DNA from: RHKX01 sp964641695
GTDB lineage: Bacteria > Actinomycetota > Thermoleophilia > Solirubrobacterales > 70-9
Length of the DNA stretch: 11,122 bases
Assembly (NCBI GenBank): GCA_964641695.1
Contig: CAZXKG010000088.1
Coordinates: forward strand, 1-11,122
Direction: 5' to 3'
Below the pieces are notes generated by a model. It saw nothing but the letters and a program-made list of their open reading frames with translations, ran no database searches and had not been told where the DNA came from. Shown here piece after piece: positions 3,880 through 11,122 of the stretch (the first letter of the stretch is position 1; every line of letters begins with the position of its first letter). The translations under genes and the position numbers were made by a program.

Positions 3880-6675
3880 ATGCTGACTCTGCTCGAGCGA
3901 GAGGCCGAGCTGTCCGCCATCCGGGAGCGGATCGAGCGCGCAGCGGTCGGCAGCGGCGGGCTGGTGACGATCGACGGCCCGCCGGGAATCGGCAAGACCC
4001 AGCTCCTGCAGGCGGCGCGCAGGTTCGCGAGCGACGCCGGCGCGACGGTCCTCGCGGCAGGCGGAAGCCCGTTCGAGCGCGGCCTTCCCTACGCGACGAT
4101 CCGCCAGGCGTTCGCCGGCCCGGAGCTCAGCGACGTGACGCTCACCTCCCTGGCCGCGGCGGCCCGGGAGGTTCTCGAGCCGAGCTCGGCGACCGCGCGC
4201 GAGGAGCGGACCCTGCTTGTCGTCGACGCGCTCTACCGGGCGACGGTCGACCTCTGCGAGCGCCGGCCGCTCGTGCTCACCATCGACGACGGGCAATGGG
4301 TCGACCCGCCCTCGCTGCGTTTCCTCTCCTACCTCGCTCGCCGCCTCGACGGCCTTCCGGCGCTCGTCTTCTACGCCCATCGTTCGAGCGGCGCCGGCCT
4401 CGGCGCCGAGCTTCACGAATCCTTCTGGGCCGGCGTCGACCCGCTCTCGCTCAGCCTCGAGCCGCTCGGGCGAGAGGCGACGGCGAAGCTCGTCCGCGCC
4501 GCGCTCGGAGGGGCCGACGAGGACTTCTGCGACGGCTGCTACCGATCCTCGGGCGGCAACCCGCTGCTAATCCGCGAGCTGCTGCGAGCACTCGCCGCCC
4601 GCGGGTTCGAGCCGTCCTCGGAGGGACTGACCACGCTGGAGGAGATCGGACCGGCGGCCGTGGCCCAGACGGTCAACGTCCGGCTCGGACAGCTCCGCCC
4701 CGAGGCGCGCCGGCTCGCCGAGGCGGTGGTGGTGGCCGGCGAGCGGGCACCGCTGAAGCTGGCAGCGGATCTCGCCGGGCTCGACGAGGAGGAGACCCGG
4801 GAAGCCGCCACCGAGCTTCATCGCGCCGAGATCCTCGCTCCCGCCGGCTCCGTCGAGTTCGTCCACCCGCTGATCCGCGACGCGCTCGCCGCGAAGATCG
4901 AGCCGCTCGCCGCGGCCGACGCGCATCGGCGCGCCGCGGCGCTTCTGCGCGACCGGCGCGCGCCCGCCGAGGCCGTCGCCAGCCACCTCCTGCACGTCGA
5001 GGCGGGCGGCGAGCCGTGGCGAGTCGAGATCCTGCGCGAAGCCGCCGCCCATGCCGGCGACGCCGGCGATGAGGACACGGCGATCGCCTACCTGCGCCGC
5101 GCGCTCGACGAGCCGCCTCCGGAGGAGCTCCGGGCGACGATCCTGATCGAGCTGGCGACGGCCGAGTACGGGATCGACGGCGAAGCGGCCGACGCCCACC
5201 TGGAGGAGGCGCTGCCGCTGATCCGCGACGAGCGGGTGCGCGTGACGACCGAGGCGCGGCTGGCCGCGATGCGGCCCGGCTCGGCCCCGAGCGCGACGAT
5301 GAGCAGAGCGCTGGCGGCGATCGCCGAGCTCGGCGAGGAGGATCACGCCCTGCGGCTGCAGCTGCTTGCCCTCGTCGACACCGCCGCGATGCTGGCTCCC
5401 GAGCCGGCCGAGCCGCCCGCGGACGTCCTGCGGGAGATGCGGGCGGAGGCACGCTCGGGCGGCCCCGGGGCGCGGGCCCTCGTCGCCAGCCTCGGATATC
5501 GGGACGCCTGGGCGAACGTGCCCGCCGCGGAGATCCTGCGCCGTGTCGAGCCGGCGTTCAGCGGCGAGTGGACCACCTCGCTGGAGATCGAGGGCGGACC
5601 GCTCGCGGTCGGCTTCCTGGCGTTGCTGGCGGCGGACTCGAGGATCACTGCGCGGGTCGCCGACGAATGGATCCGCGAGGGGAGGCGCAGCGGGCGCCAC
5701 GCGGCGCTGGGCGGCGCGAAGATGCTCTCCGCCTTCGCCCACCTGCTGCGCGGCGCGCTCGAGGAGGCTCGCGCCGAGGCCGAGGAGAGCCTCGAGATCT
5801 GCGCTGGATGGGGGATGCGGGGGGTTCCGGTCGCGCATGCCGCCGCGGCGGCATGCGGAGCGGCGCTGGCGCAGGGCGACCGGGAGGGGGCGCGCCGCGC
5901 GCTCGAACGGGCGGACTGCTCCGACGCCGAGGCGGGCTCGGTGGGCCTGCATGGACTGCTCGCCTGCCGAGCCGAGCTGCGCGCGGCGGACGGCGAGACC
6001 CGCATCGCGCTCACCGAGCTGCTCGAGGTCGGCGAGCGCTTCGAGCGGCTCGGCGGACGCAATCCCGCGCTGCTGCCCTGGCGCTCCCGCGCGGCGACCT
6101 TGATGGTCGAGCTGGACGAAGACCGGGACCGGGCGAAGCGGCTTCTGCGTGAGGAGCTCGAGCTGGCGCACGAGTGGGGAACGCCGCGGGCGATCGGCCG
6201 GACGCTGACGGCGATGGCGCTCCTAGCCGCCGGCGAGGAGCGGATCGAGCTGCTCGCGCGTGCCCTGAACGCGCTCGAGCCGGCGCCGGCTCCGCTCGAA
6301 CGCGCGACCGCGCTGATCGCGCTCGGCGGGGCGCTGCACGCGGAGCGCTCCCCAACCGAGGCCCGCGAGCCGCTGAGGCAGGCCCTGGAGACCGCCGCCG
6401 AGTGCGGCGCCGAGCCGCTCGTCGAGCGGGCCCGAGGCGCCCTCTTCGCCGCCGGCGGGCGACCCAGGCGCGATGCCATCCGCGGCCCCCGTGCGCTGAC
6501 ACGGCGCGAGCGCCGCGTTGCCGAGCTCGCCCTCGCCGGCCGGACGAACAAGGAGATCGCGGAGGACCTCTACCTCGTCCCCCGAACCGTCGAGGGCCAC
6601 CTCTCCAACGCCTATCGCAAGCTCGGCATCAAGTCGCGAACCGAGCTCGCGACGGCGCTCACCGAGCCCGGATGA
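3880..6675 (+). CDS. Large ATP-binding LuxR-family transcriptional regulator (LAL type)
   Basis: A 931-residue STAND-type regulator with the layout of the LAL (large ATP-binding LuxR) group related to MalT. The N terminus, LLEREAELSAI, leads into a Walker A GPPGIGKT (33-40), and the Walker B strand LVLTIDD (131-137) is followed by GQWVD, the usual DD..W.D pattern. A long helical middle, roughly 330-850, is rich in Ala, Glu, Arg and Leu and looks like TPR-type repeats used for sensing. The C-terminal LuxR helix-turn-helix is at 872-928, with LTRRERRVAELALAGRTNKE and then IAEDLYLVPRTVEGHLSNAY. Such proteins typically bind ATP and an inducer, oligomerise and activate nearby operons. It is transcribed divergently from the BadI/BadH-like pair with fewer than 100 bp between starts, so that operon is the obvious target candidate. 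The long open frame upstream to 3121 is antisense to the hydrolase gene and is not part of the protein. Confidence 0.9.
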   Translation: MLTLLEREAELSAIRERIERAAVGSGGLVTIDGPPGIGKTQLLQAARRFASDAGATVLAAGGSPFERGLPYATIRQAFAGPELSDVTLTSLAAAAREVLEPSSATAREERTLLVVDALYRATVDLCERRPLVLTIDDGQWVDPPSLRFLSYLARRLDGLPALVFYAHRSSGAGLGAELHESFWAGVDPLSLSLEPLGREATAKLVRAALGGADEDFCDGCYRSSGGNPLLIRELLRALAARGFEPSSEGLTTLEEIGPAAVAQTVNVRLGQLRPEARRLAEAVVVAGERAPLKLAADLAGLDEEETREAATELHRAEILAPAGSVEFVHPLIRDALAAKIEPLAAADAHRRAAALLRDRRAPAEAVASHLLHVEAGGEPWRVEILREAAAHAGDAGDEDTAIAYLRRALDEPPPEELRATILIELATAEYGIDGEAADAHLEEALPLIRDERVRVTTEARLAAMRPGSAPSATMSRALAAIAELGEEDHALRLQLLALVDTAAMLAPEPAEPPADVLREMRAEARSGGPGARALVASLGYRDAWANVPAAEILRRVEPAFSGEWTTSLEIEGGPLAVGFLALLAADSRITARVADEWIREGRRSGRHAALGGAKMLSAFAHLLRGALEEARAEAEESLEICAGWGMRGVPVAHAAAAACGAALAQGDREGARRALERADCSDAEAGSVGLHGLLACRAELRAADGETRIALTELLEVGERFERLGGRNPALLPWRSRAATLMVELDEDRDRAKRLLREELELAHEWGTPRAIGRTLTAMALLAAGEERIELLARALNALEPAPAPLERATALIALGGALHAERSPTEAREPLRQALETAAECGAEPLVERARGALFAAGGRPRRDAIRGPRALTRRERRVAELALAGRTNKEIAEDLYLVPRTVEGHLSNAYRKLGIKSRTELATALTEPG

Positions 6676-6700
6676 GCGAGCCCGATTCCAGCACGGCGGC

Positions 6701-9325
6701 TCAGCGCGGCCGCACGCTCGCCTCGTAGGTCCTCCCCTTGTAGGTCAGCGACCCGCGAAGCGTCGCCTTGCCCGGTCGCCGGGCCTTGAACGAGATGCGA
6801 TCCGTCATGTCCGGACCGACGTAGGCGACGCCATGGCCGATCCTCCGCCCGCCGCGCTCGGCGCCGAGCCGGAAGATGCACGAGCCGAGATGCGGACATT
6901 CGGGATAGGCCACGACCCGGCTCGCGCTCGAGTTGCGCCTCGCATCACGGAGCATGTCCCGCAGCGCTCGCTTCGGCCCCCCAACCAGCCGGTGGGTGTC
7001 GATCGAGGTCCGCCTCGGCTTACCCGCAGCACCGTCCACGTTGACGGCGGCGACCCCGATGTTGAGCTTGCGTCGCGTCTGGACCGAGTCGAGGCGGACC
7101 TTGCGGGCCCGCGGGCCCACCGAGCGGACCATCTGCAGGCCGCTCGGGTCGCGGGCGACGATCTCGTAGCCCTGCGCGCCCTTGACCCCGCGCCAGCTGA
7201 CGACCACGTCGTGGAGCATGCGCACGGCCTTGACCTTGGCCGGCGTGCCGGGGCGCTTCGGCCGCGTCACCCGGTAGCGATCGGCGATCAGCTCGTCGCG
7301 AGGCGTGTCGAAGCGCTGCCTGACGTCGACCGCGAGCTTCCGCGCGCCGTAGCTGTCCCCGCCGTGGGCGAGCTGGATCTGACGGCTGCCGCGAGGCCGG
7401 TTCGTGCGGAAGAGGCCGACCTCCGACCCGTTCGGCAGGACCTCGCTGAACACCAGCGACTGGTGGGGGATCTCGCGCGCCCTCCAGACGAGCTTCCGCT
7501 TCAACCCGGTCCCTCGGATCTCGGCCTTGACGTTGTGATCCGGCAGCGTCGACGCCGTCCGGATCGAGCTCACGTCGACGGGCGACCCGTCCAGGGAGCT
7601 CACCGTCCACTGACCCGCGCTCTCCTCCGGCAGGAAGTGGACCGAGTCGCCACCCTCGTGCTCGGCGATCGCGGCGCCGTGCTCGGACTGCAGGAGGCCG
7701 TCGGCATCGTCGACCGGCGGCGTCTGGAGCATGCGCCCGTCCTCGTGCTCGAGCTTGACCATCGGGGTCGCGCCCTGGCCGGCGACGCTGATCACAGCGA
7801 CGTCCTTGGGCAGCCGCAGCGGCGCCTCCGAGCGAGTCGACTCGTTGAACGTCTCGACCGCGGCGCGGTGGCCCCGGTACCCGCCGAGATCGCAGCTCCA
7901 GCCACCGAGCAGCGAGACCTGCCCGTTCCGCCAGAGCACGCCACCCCCGATCCAGGCGATCACCTTGATGCAGCCGGCCACGCCGACGTTCGACATGACG
8001 GTGCTCACTCCGGCGAGGTCGAAGGCGAAGATCTTCAGCCGCCCGCTTCCCTCCAGGTTGAAGCCGTTGGCGGTCGTCCAGCCGTTCAGCCAGGCGCCGA
8101 CGTAGAGCGGCTGGCTGGGGTTGTTGGTCAACGACGGGATCCCCATCCCCACCGACGCCTGGAACTGCGTGCCCTGGCCGAAGTCGTAGCGGAAGTGCGC
8201 GTTGGCGACTGAGAGGCCGATGAGCTTCAAGGCCGCCTTCGTGTCCAGGTAGCCGTGCTTCTTCGCCTGCTCGTCGGGCGCGCGCAGGTCGATCGACCCG
8301 TCGACCGCCACGGCCGCGAAATCGTGGCCGAAGACCTTCATCTTGGGTCCGGCCGTGATCCCGGCTTGGCCGCCGAACCCGAGCGGCTGCGCGAACAGCG
8401 TCAGCCCGGCCTTCTGCAGGTAGATGCCGGTCGTCCCGATCTGCACGTTGAGGCCGGTCGCCGTCAGCCCGAGCTTCGTCGGCCCCTTGCTGTTCGCCCC
8501 GAAGGTGACGATCAGCCCCTTGTCGGCGACTCGATCAGGGACCTTCAGCGTGGCCCCCGCGGTCGCATCGATCGAGAACTCGGGGCTCGTCGCGAGCTTC
8601 AACGCCAGCTTGTTGATCTCGAACAGCTTCGCGACGGAGACGCCCTCGACCTCCCCCTCGACCCCCTCGAACTTGGCCTCGCCGCTCTCCTCGACCTCCC
8701 AGCCGACCCCGAAGTCGACCCCCTTGTCGAGGAACTGGAGGAAGCTCTTCAGGGCGAAGCCGATCTCGAAGCTGCCGCCGCCGTGCTCGTTGATCTGGAC
8801 CACGCTCTTGGACTCGACCGGCGGGATGATCCCGTAGATCGAGTTCGGCTCGGACAGCGCGCCGTTGAACAGGGGGACCGAGCCCTTCGCGGGCGGATGG
8901 ACGTCGATCCCGTTGCCGGCGAGCCACTTGTACTCGTTCGTGTGGTTGCCGACCTTCTCGGTGGCCGTGATCCGCACCGGCTGGCCGTTGCTGGTCACCC
9001 ACAGCGGCAGGTCGTTCTTCCCGTCCTTCGTCTTGCCCGTGAAGAAGCGCACCTTCGCGACCTGCTTCCCGTCGGTCGAGCTCAGCTTGAAGCCGTTCAC
9101 CACCACCGAGGGAATCGTGTTCTCCAGGTACTCGCCAGATCGCGAGTCCTCGCCCTTCTTGAAGCACCCCTTCGCCGTGACGATGCCGATCTTGACTTCC
9201 TCCTCGGCACACTCCTCGCCGATGGCGGGCGCCGGCGGGCGGGTGACCAGGGAGAGGGCCAGCGCGGCGAGGCAGAGCCCCGCGACGGCAAGACCGATCC
9301 GCATCCGACGACGACCCATGCTCAT
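6701..9325 (-). CDS. Large predicted secreted protein of unknown function with a fibronectin-III-like segment
   Basis: An 874-residue protein. The N terminus is a Sec-type signal peptide: RRRMR, then the hydrophobic core IGLAVAGLCLAALALSLV (10-27), with a likely AxA cleavage after APA (32-34). Cys18 does not fit a lipobox. The mature part has six cysteines in three close pairs (39/54, 452/478, 810/816), suggesting disulfides outside the cell. Residues about 170-480 are Gly-rich, alternating-hydrophobic and probably beta-structured. Residues 693-776 resemble a fibronectin type III domain (VVVSWRGVKGAQGYEIVARD, with W711 and Y720). The last 60 residues end in a beta-rich KGRTYEASVRPR. There is no obvious enzyme motif, LPXTG signal or C-terminal membrane anchor. 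Two close starts exist, 9325 and 9319; AAAGGG 7 nt before 9319 slightly favours the latter. I do not recognise the family. It converges with the LuxR-type gene, with 25 bp between stops. Confidence 0.85.
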   Translation of the reverse strand: MSMGRRRMRIGLAVAGLCLAALALSLVTRPPAPAIGEECAEEEVKIGIVTAKGCFKKGEDSRSGEYLENTIPSVVVNGFKLSSTDGKQVAKVRFFTGKTKDGKNDLPLWVTSNGQPVRITATEKVGNHTNEYKWLAGNGIDVHPPAKGSVPLFNGALSEPNSIYGIIPPVESKSVVQINEHGGGSFEIGFALKSFLQFLDKGVDFGVGWEVEESGEAKFEGVEGEVEGVSVAKLFEINKLALKLATSPEFSIDATAGATLKVPDRVADKGLIVTFGANSKGPTKLGLTATGLNVQIGTTGIYLQKAGLTLFAQPLGFGGQAGITAGPKMKVFGHDFAAVAVDGSIDLRAPDEQAKKHGYLDTKAALKLIGLSVANAHFRYDFGQGTQFQASVGMGIPSLTNNPSQPLYVGAWLNGWTTANGFNLEGSGRLKIFAFDLAGVSTVMSNVGVAGCIKVIAWIGGGVLWRNGQVSLLGGWSCDLGGYRGHRAAVETFNESTRSEAPLRLPKDVAVISVAGQGATPMVKLEHEDGRMLQTPPVDDADGLLQSEHGAAIAEHEGGDSVHFLPEESAGQWTVSSLDGSPVDVSSIRTASTLPDHNVKAEIRGTGLKRKLVWRAREIPHQSLVFSEVLPNGSEVGLFRTNRPRGSRQIQLAHGGDSYGARKLAVDVRQRFDTPRDELIADRYRVTRPKRPGTPAKVKAVRMLHDVVVSWRGVKGAQGYEIVARDPSGLQMVRSVGPRARKVRLDSVQTRRKLNIGVAAVNVDGAAGKPRRTSIDTHRLVGGPKRALRDMLRDARRNSSASRVVAYPECPHLGSCIFRLGAERGGRRIGHGVAYVGPDMTDRISFKARRPGKATLRGSLTYKGRTYEASVRPR

Positions 9326-9422
9326 ACCCTTTCGACCCCTTGCTGCATCGACACACGACCTCCCCGCGCGGACGGAGCCGGCCGGGGGATGGCCAGATCT
9401 AGCGCCCCTATCGGCGGCAATG

Positions 9423-9444
9423 GCCGGATTCGCAGCGATCCGGC
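9423..9444. other. Strong hairpin in the 188-bp intergenic region upstream of the secreted-protein gene
   Basis: GCCGGAT (9423-9429) pairs perfectly with ATCCGGC (9438-9444), and two further C-G pairs are possible inside with one bulged base. On the minus strand, the direction of both flanking genes, the T-run lies before the stem rather than after it, so it is not a terminator of the TetR gene. It would sit in the promoter or 5' leader of the secreted-protein gene about 100 nt before its start. A GC-rich inverted repeat just after the TetR stop (CCCGG 9477-9481 with CCGGG 9485-9489) is a weak candidate for termination. I see no known riboswitch signature in 9326-9513. Confidence 0.35.
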
Positions 9445-9513
9445 AAAAACCCCGGGTAAAGACCTCGGTATGGACGCCCGGCTGCCGGGGAGCCCCGCCT
9501 CGATCGTCGGCGG

Positions 9514-10146
9514 CTAGGAGGCGCGCTCGGCCATCGGGGTCAGGATCTCCTCTGCGAAGCGTCGGAGCTCGGCGTCGTCCTGCAAGTCGGGATCGTGCGG
9601 CGGCATCGTCAGGTAGCTGATGAAGAGGCGGGCGAAGACGTCGGCGGTCCAGCGCGCCGAACGTGTCGGCGGCCCCGATCGCTCGCCGTGCAGGTAGCGG
9701 GCGATGAACGCCGAGCCCGTGCGGAGCAACCGGCCCTCGTCGGCCGTGAACCCCTCGATGAACGGCCCCGCGTCACCCTGGCCGATCCGGCGCAGGATCG
9801 GATGCGCGCGGGCGAACCTGATCGCCTCGACGAACGCCTCGGCGACGGCATCACGCGGGCTCGGCGCGCCCTCGATCCCGGCCGCCACCGCTGCCAGGAA
9901 GCGCTGGGTCTCGCGGTGCACCAGCGCCTGGGCGAGGTCGTCACGGCGGGGATAGCGTCGGTAAGCGGTCATCCGCGCCACCCCGGCCCGGCGCACGACC
10001 CCCTCGATCGTGAAGCGTGCCAGCCCGACTGCGGCGGCCTCCTGGACAGCCGCGTCGAGGATGCGCTGGCTGGTGCGGTCCGCGACCTCGTCGACGGGCT
10101 CCCCGGCCGTCGCCGTGGCCAGCAGCTCAGCGAACCCGGCTTCCAT
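9514..10146 (-). CDS. TetR-family transcriptional regulator
   Basis: A 210-residue TetR/AcrR-type repressor. The N-terminal DNA-binding domain spans about 26-72: SQRILDAAVQEAAAVGLARF, then TIEGVVRRAGVARMTAYRRY with the recognition helix, and PRRDDLAQALV. The rest is the helical ligand-binding and dimerisation domain, which is not conserved enough to name a ligand. The start is ATG at 10146, overlapping the stop of the oxygenase gene as TGATG, so the two are coupled; an upstream extension in this frame would run inside the oxygenase and lacks family similarity. Being second in the operon, it probably regulates the promoter in front of the oxygenase gene, which lies at or beyond the right edge of the window. 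Confidence 0.88.
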   Translation of the reverse strand: MEAGFAELLATATAGEPVDEVADRTSQRILDAAVQEAAAVGLARFTIEGVVRRAGVARMTAYRRYPRRDDLAQALVHRETQRFLAAVAAGIEGAPSPRDAVAEAFVEAIRFARAHPILRRIGQGDAGPFIEGFTADEGRLLRTGSAFIARYLHGERSGPPTRSARWTADVFARLFISYLTMPPHDPDLQDDAELRRFAEEILTPMAERAS

Positions 10147-11105
10147 CAGGAACCCACGGGCGAGCCGGCCGTTGGCTGCCGCTGACCCGCGTTCTCCCGG
10201 GCGGGCTGATCCGGGTGCGGTGCCGCCGACGCCCGGGCTCGGGCGAGCTCGAGGTAGCGGGGGGTCCCGAAGGCCCACCTGAGGGCGCCCGCGTCGAGGC
10301 GCAGGTAGGGACCGATCAGGGTCCGCTCGAGCACGCCGGGCCGGCCGAACCCGGTCAGCTCGTGGGCCCAGTCGGGGGCGAGGCTCATCGTCGCGTGGAT
10401 CACGAAGCGGTGCAGCATCCGATCGACGGTCTCGGGAACGTTCGGCGTGGCCGGCGCGGTCTGCAGGAAGTCGAGGAACTCCCTGGTCTGTGCGTTCACC
10501 GCGAGCTTCGGACGCATCTCATCGATGTACGCCTCGAGCTCGGCCGCAGTCACGGGGACGTGGTCCGCGCCCCCCATGCGCCCGATGATCGCCTGCTCGC
10601 CCAGATAGCGATCGCGCTCGGCTGGACTGAGTGGCCGGCGGAAGCGCTCGAACGCGCGCATGATCATCCACGGGATGCAGGTGTGGACCCAGGCGAGCAG
10701 CTCGGGGTCGAGCGCCCGGTAGGGGACGCCGTCGGGCCGGACCCCGTTGACCCGGGAGTGCATCCGCTTGACCCGCTCGATCATCTCCGTCGCGGCTTCG
10801 GTGTTCCCGAAGGTAGTCCCGAGCACGTAGCCGAGCGTCGTGCGGGCCCGCCGGAACGGATCCTCGCGGTAGCTCGACAGGTCCTGGACGCCGGCGATCA
10901 CCGACGGGTGCAGGATCTCCAGGATGATCGCCGGGATCCCGGCAATCGAGACCGACGCCAGGTCGCCGTTGATCTCCCACGAGATGGACTCCGGTCCGCC
11001 GACCAGTCCTGGGTCGCCGGGAGGCCCGCCGTAGAGCGCGGGGTCGTCATGACGCCCCGCGGTGCTCTCGAAGTTCTGGACGATGCGGCGCTGTAGCTCG
11101 TTCAC
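10146..11105 (-). CDS. MpaB-family oxygenase (DUF2236; latex-clearing-protein-like haem fold)
   Basis: A 319-residue protein of the MpaB/DUF2236 family, which shares its helical haem-b fold with rubber oxygenase Lcp. Family signatures seen: PAIILEILHPSVIAGVQDLS (58-77), DPFRRARTTLGYVLGTTFG (82-100) with the conserved Arg/Thr pair (Arg88, Thr89/Thr90), VKRMHSRVNG (112-121) and DPELLAWVHTCIPW (133-146), where His141 is the likely haem-ligand position. MpaB itself cleaves a prenyl chain oxidatively in mycophenolic acid synthesis; Lcp cleaves polyisoprene. Most actinobacterial members have unknown substrates, probably hydrophobic isoprenoid or lipid compounds. The start is GTG at 11105, preceded by GAGGGG 3 nt upstream. 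Only 17 bases of upstream sequence remain, so a longer start beyond the window cannot be excluded. No signal peptide is visible. It is the first gene of an operon with the TetR gene. Confidence 0.85.
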   Translation of the reverse strand: MNELQRRIVQNFESTAGRHDDPALYGGPPGDPGLVGGPESISWEINGDLASVSIAGIPAIILEILHPSVIAGVQDLSSYREDPFRRARTTLGYVLGTTFGNTEAATEMIERVKRMHSRVNGVRPDGVPYRALDPELLAWVHTCIPWMIMRAFERFRRPLSPAERDRYLGEQAIIGRMGGADHVPVTAAELEAYIDEMRPKLAVNAQTREFLDFLQTAPATPNVPETVDRMLHRFVIHATMSLAPDWAHELTGFGRPGVLERTLIGPYLRLDAGALRWAFGTPRYLELARARASAAPHPDQPARENAGQRQPTAGSPVGS

Positions 11106-11122
11106 TGACCCCTCGCATTCGT

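Noticed and set aside
4567..6171. Long minus-strand open frame inside the LuxR-family gene
   Set aside because: Low-complexity Arg/Gly/Leu-rich translation with no motif; a GC-skew shadow of the plus-strand gene.
6676..6721. Possible terminator between the convergent LuxR-family and secreted-protein genes (GCGAGC/GCTCGC with inner GCGGC/GCCGC)
   Set aside because: Short stems, large loops and no T-run; likely chance pairing in GC-rich sequence.
6518..9517. Long plus-strand open frames opposite the secreted-protein gene
   Set aside because: Their translations are Arg/Asp/Leu-rich with no family motifs, as expected for the complement of a GC-rich gene; the minus-strand frame has a signal peptide and coherent domains.

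Overview
The window is uniformly GC-rich, densely packed, non-phage chromosomal DNA. Extended -10 hexamers placed 7-8 nt before start codons (leaderless-style starts), a large LAL-type LuxR regulator, an MpaB-type oxygenase and a CadC-like ArsR regulator all fit a high-GC actinobacterium. The long secreted protein and overall style remind me of the Thermoleophilia/Solirubrobacterales, but that placement is inference. There are no rRNA or tRNA genes, no CRISPR array, no transposase and no phage genes that I can see.

Layout. Positions 1-398 carry no intact gene. They hold a cluster of short, alternately oriented related repeats (78-203) and, next to it on the minus strand, what looks like a broken piece of an alpha/beta hydrolase gene (about 200-390). 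Positions 399-1376 (minus) form a tight two-gene operon: a CadC-like metal-sensing ArsR repressor followed after 3 nt by an integral-membrane methyltransferase of the isoprenylcysteine methyltransferase type. A dyad operator and a leaderless promoter lie in front of it (1385-1416). Reading the other way are a possible 24-codon leader ORF (1515-1589) and a RibD_C/dihydrofolate-reductase-like protein (1646-2236).

Positions 2249-3786 (minus) hold a second translationally coupled pair. The upstream gene is a crotonase closely resembling BadI (2-ketocyclohexanecarboxyl-CoA hydrolase) and MenB; the downstream gene is a short-chain dehydrogenase very like BadH (2-hydroxycyclohexanecarboxyl-CoA dehydrogenase). 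Together they would oxidise 2-hydroxycyclohexanecarboxyl-CoA and hydrolytically open the ring to pimeloyl-CoA. Divergent from them is a 931-residue LAL-type LuxR regulator (3880-6675), which could regulate the pair. It converges on a very large predicted secreted protein of unknown function (6701-9325, minus) with six paired cysteines and a fibronectin-III-like segment.

After a 188-bp intergenic region with a strong hairpin, the last operon (9514-11105, minus) is an MpaB/DUF2236 haem-oxygenase-like protein with a TetR regulator whose start codon overlaps the oxygenase stop.

The window therefore consists of small regulator-plus-enzyme cassettes rather than one large system. The least explained items are the secreted protein, the ArsR-methyltransferase pairing, and the isolated BadI/BadH pair with an unusual active-site position.
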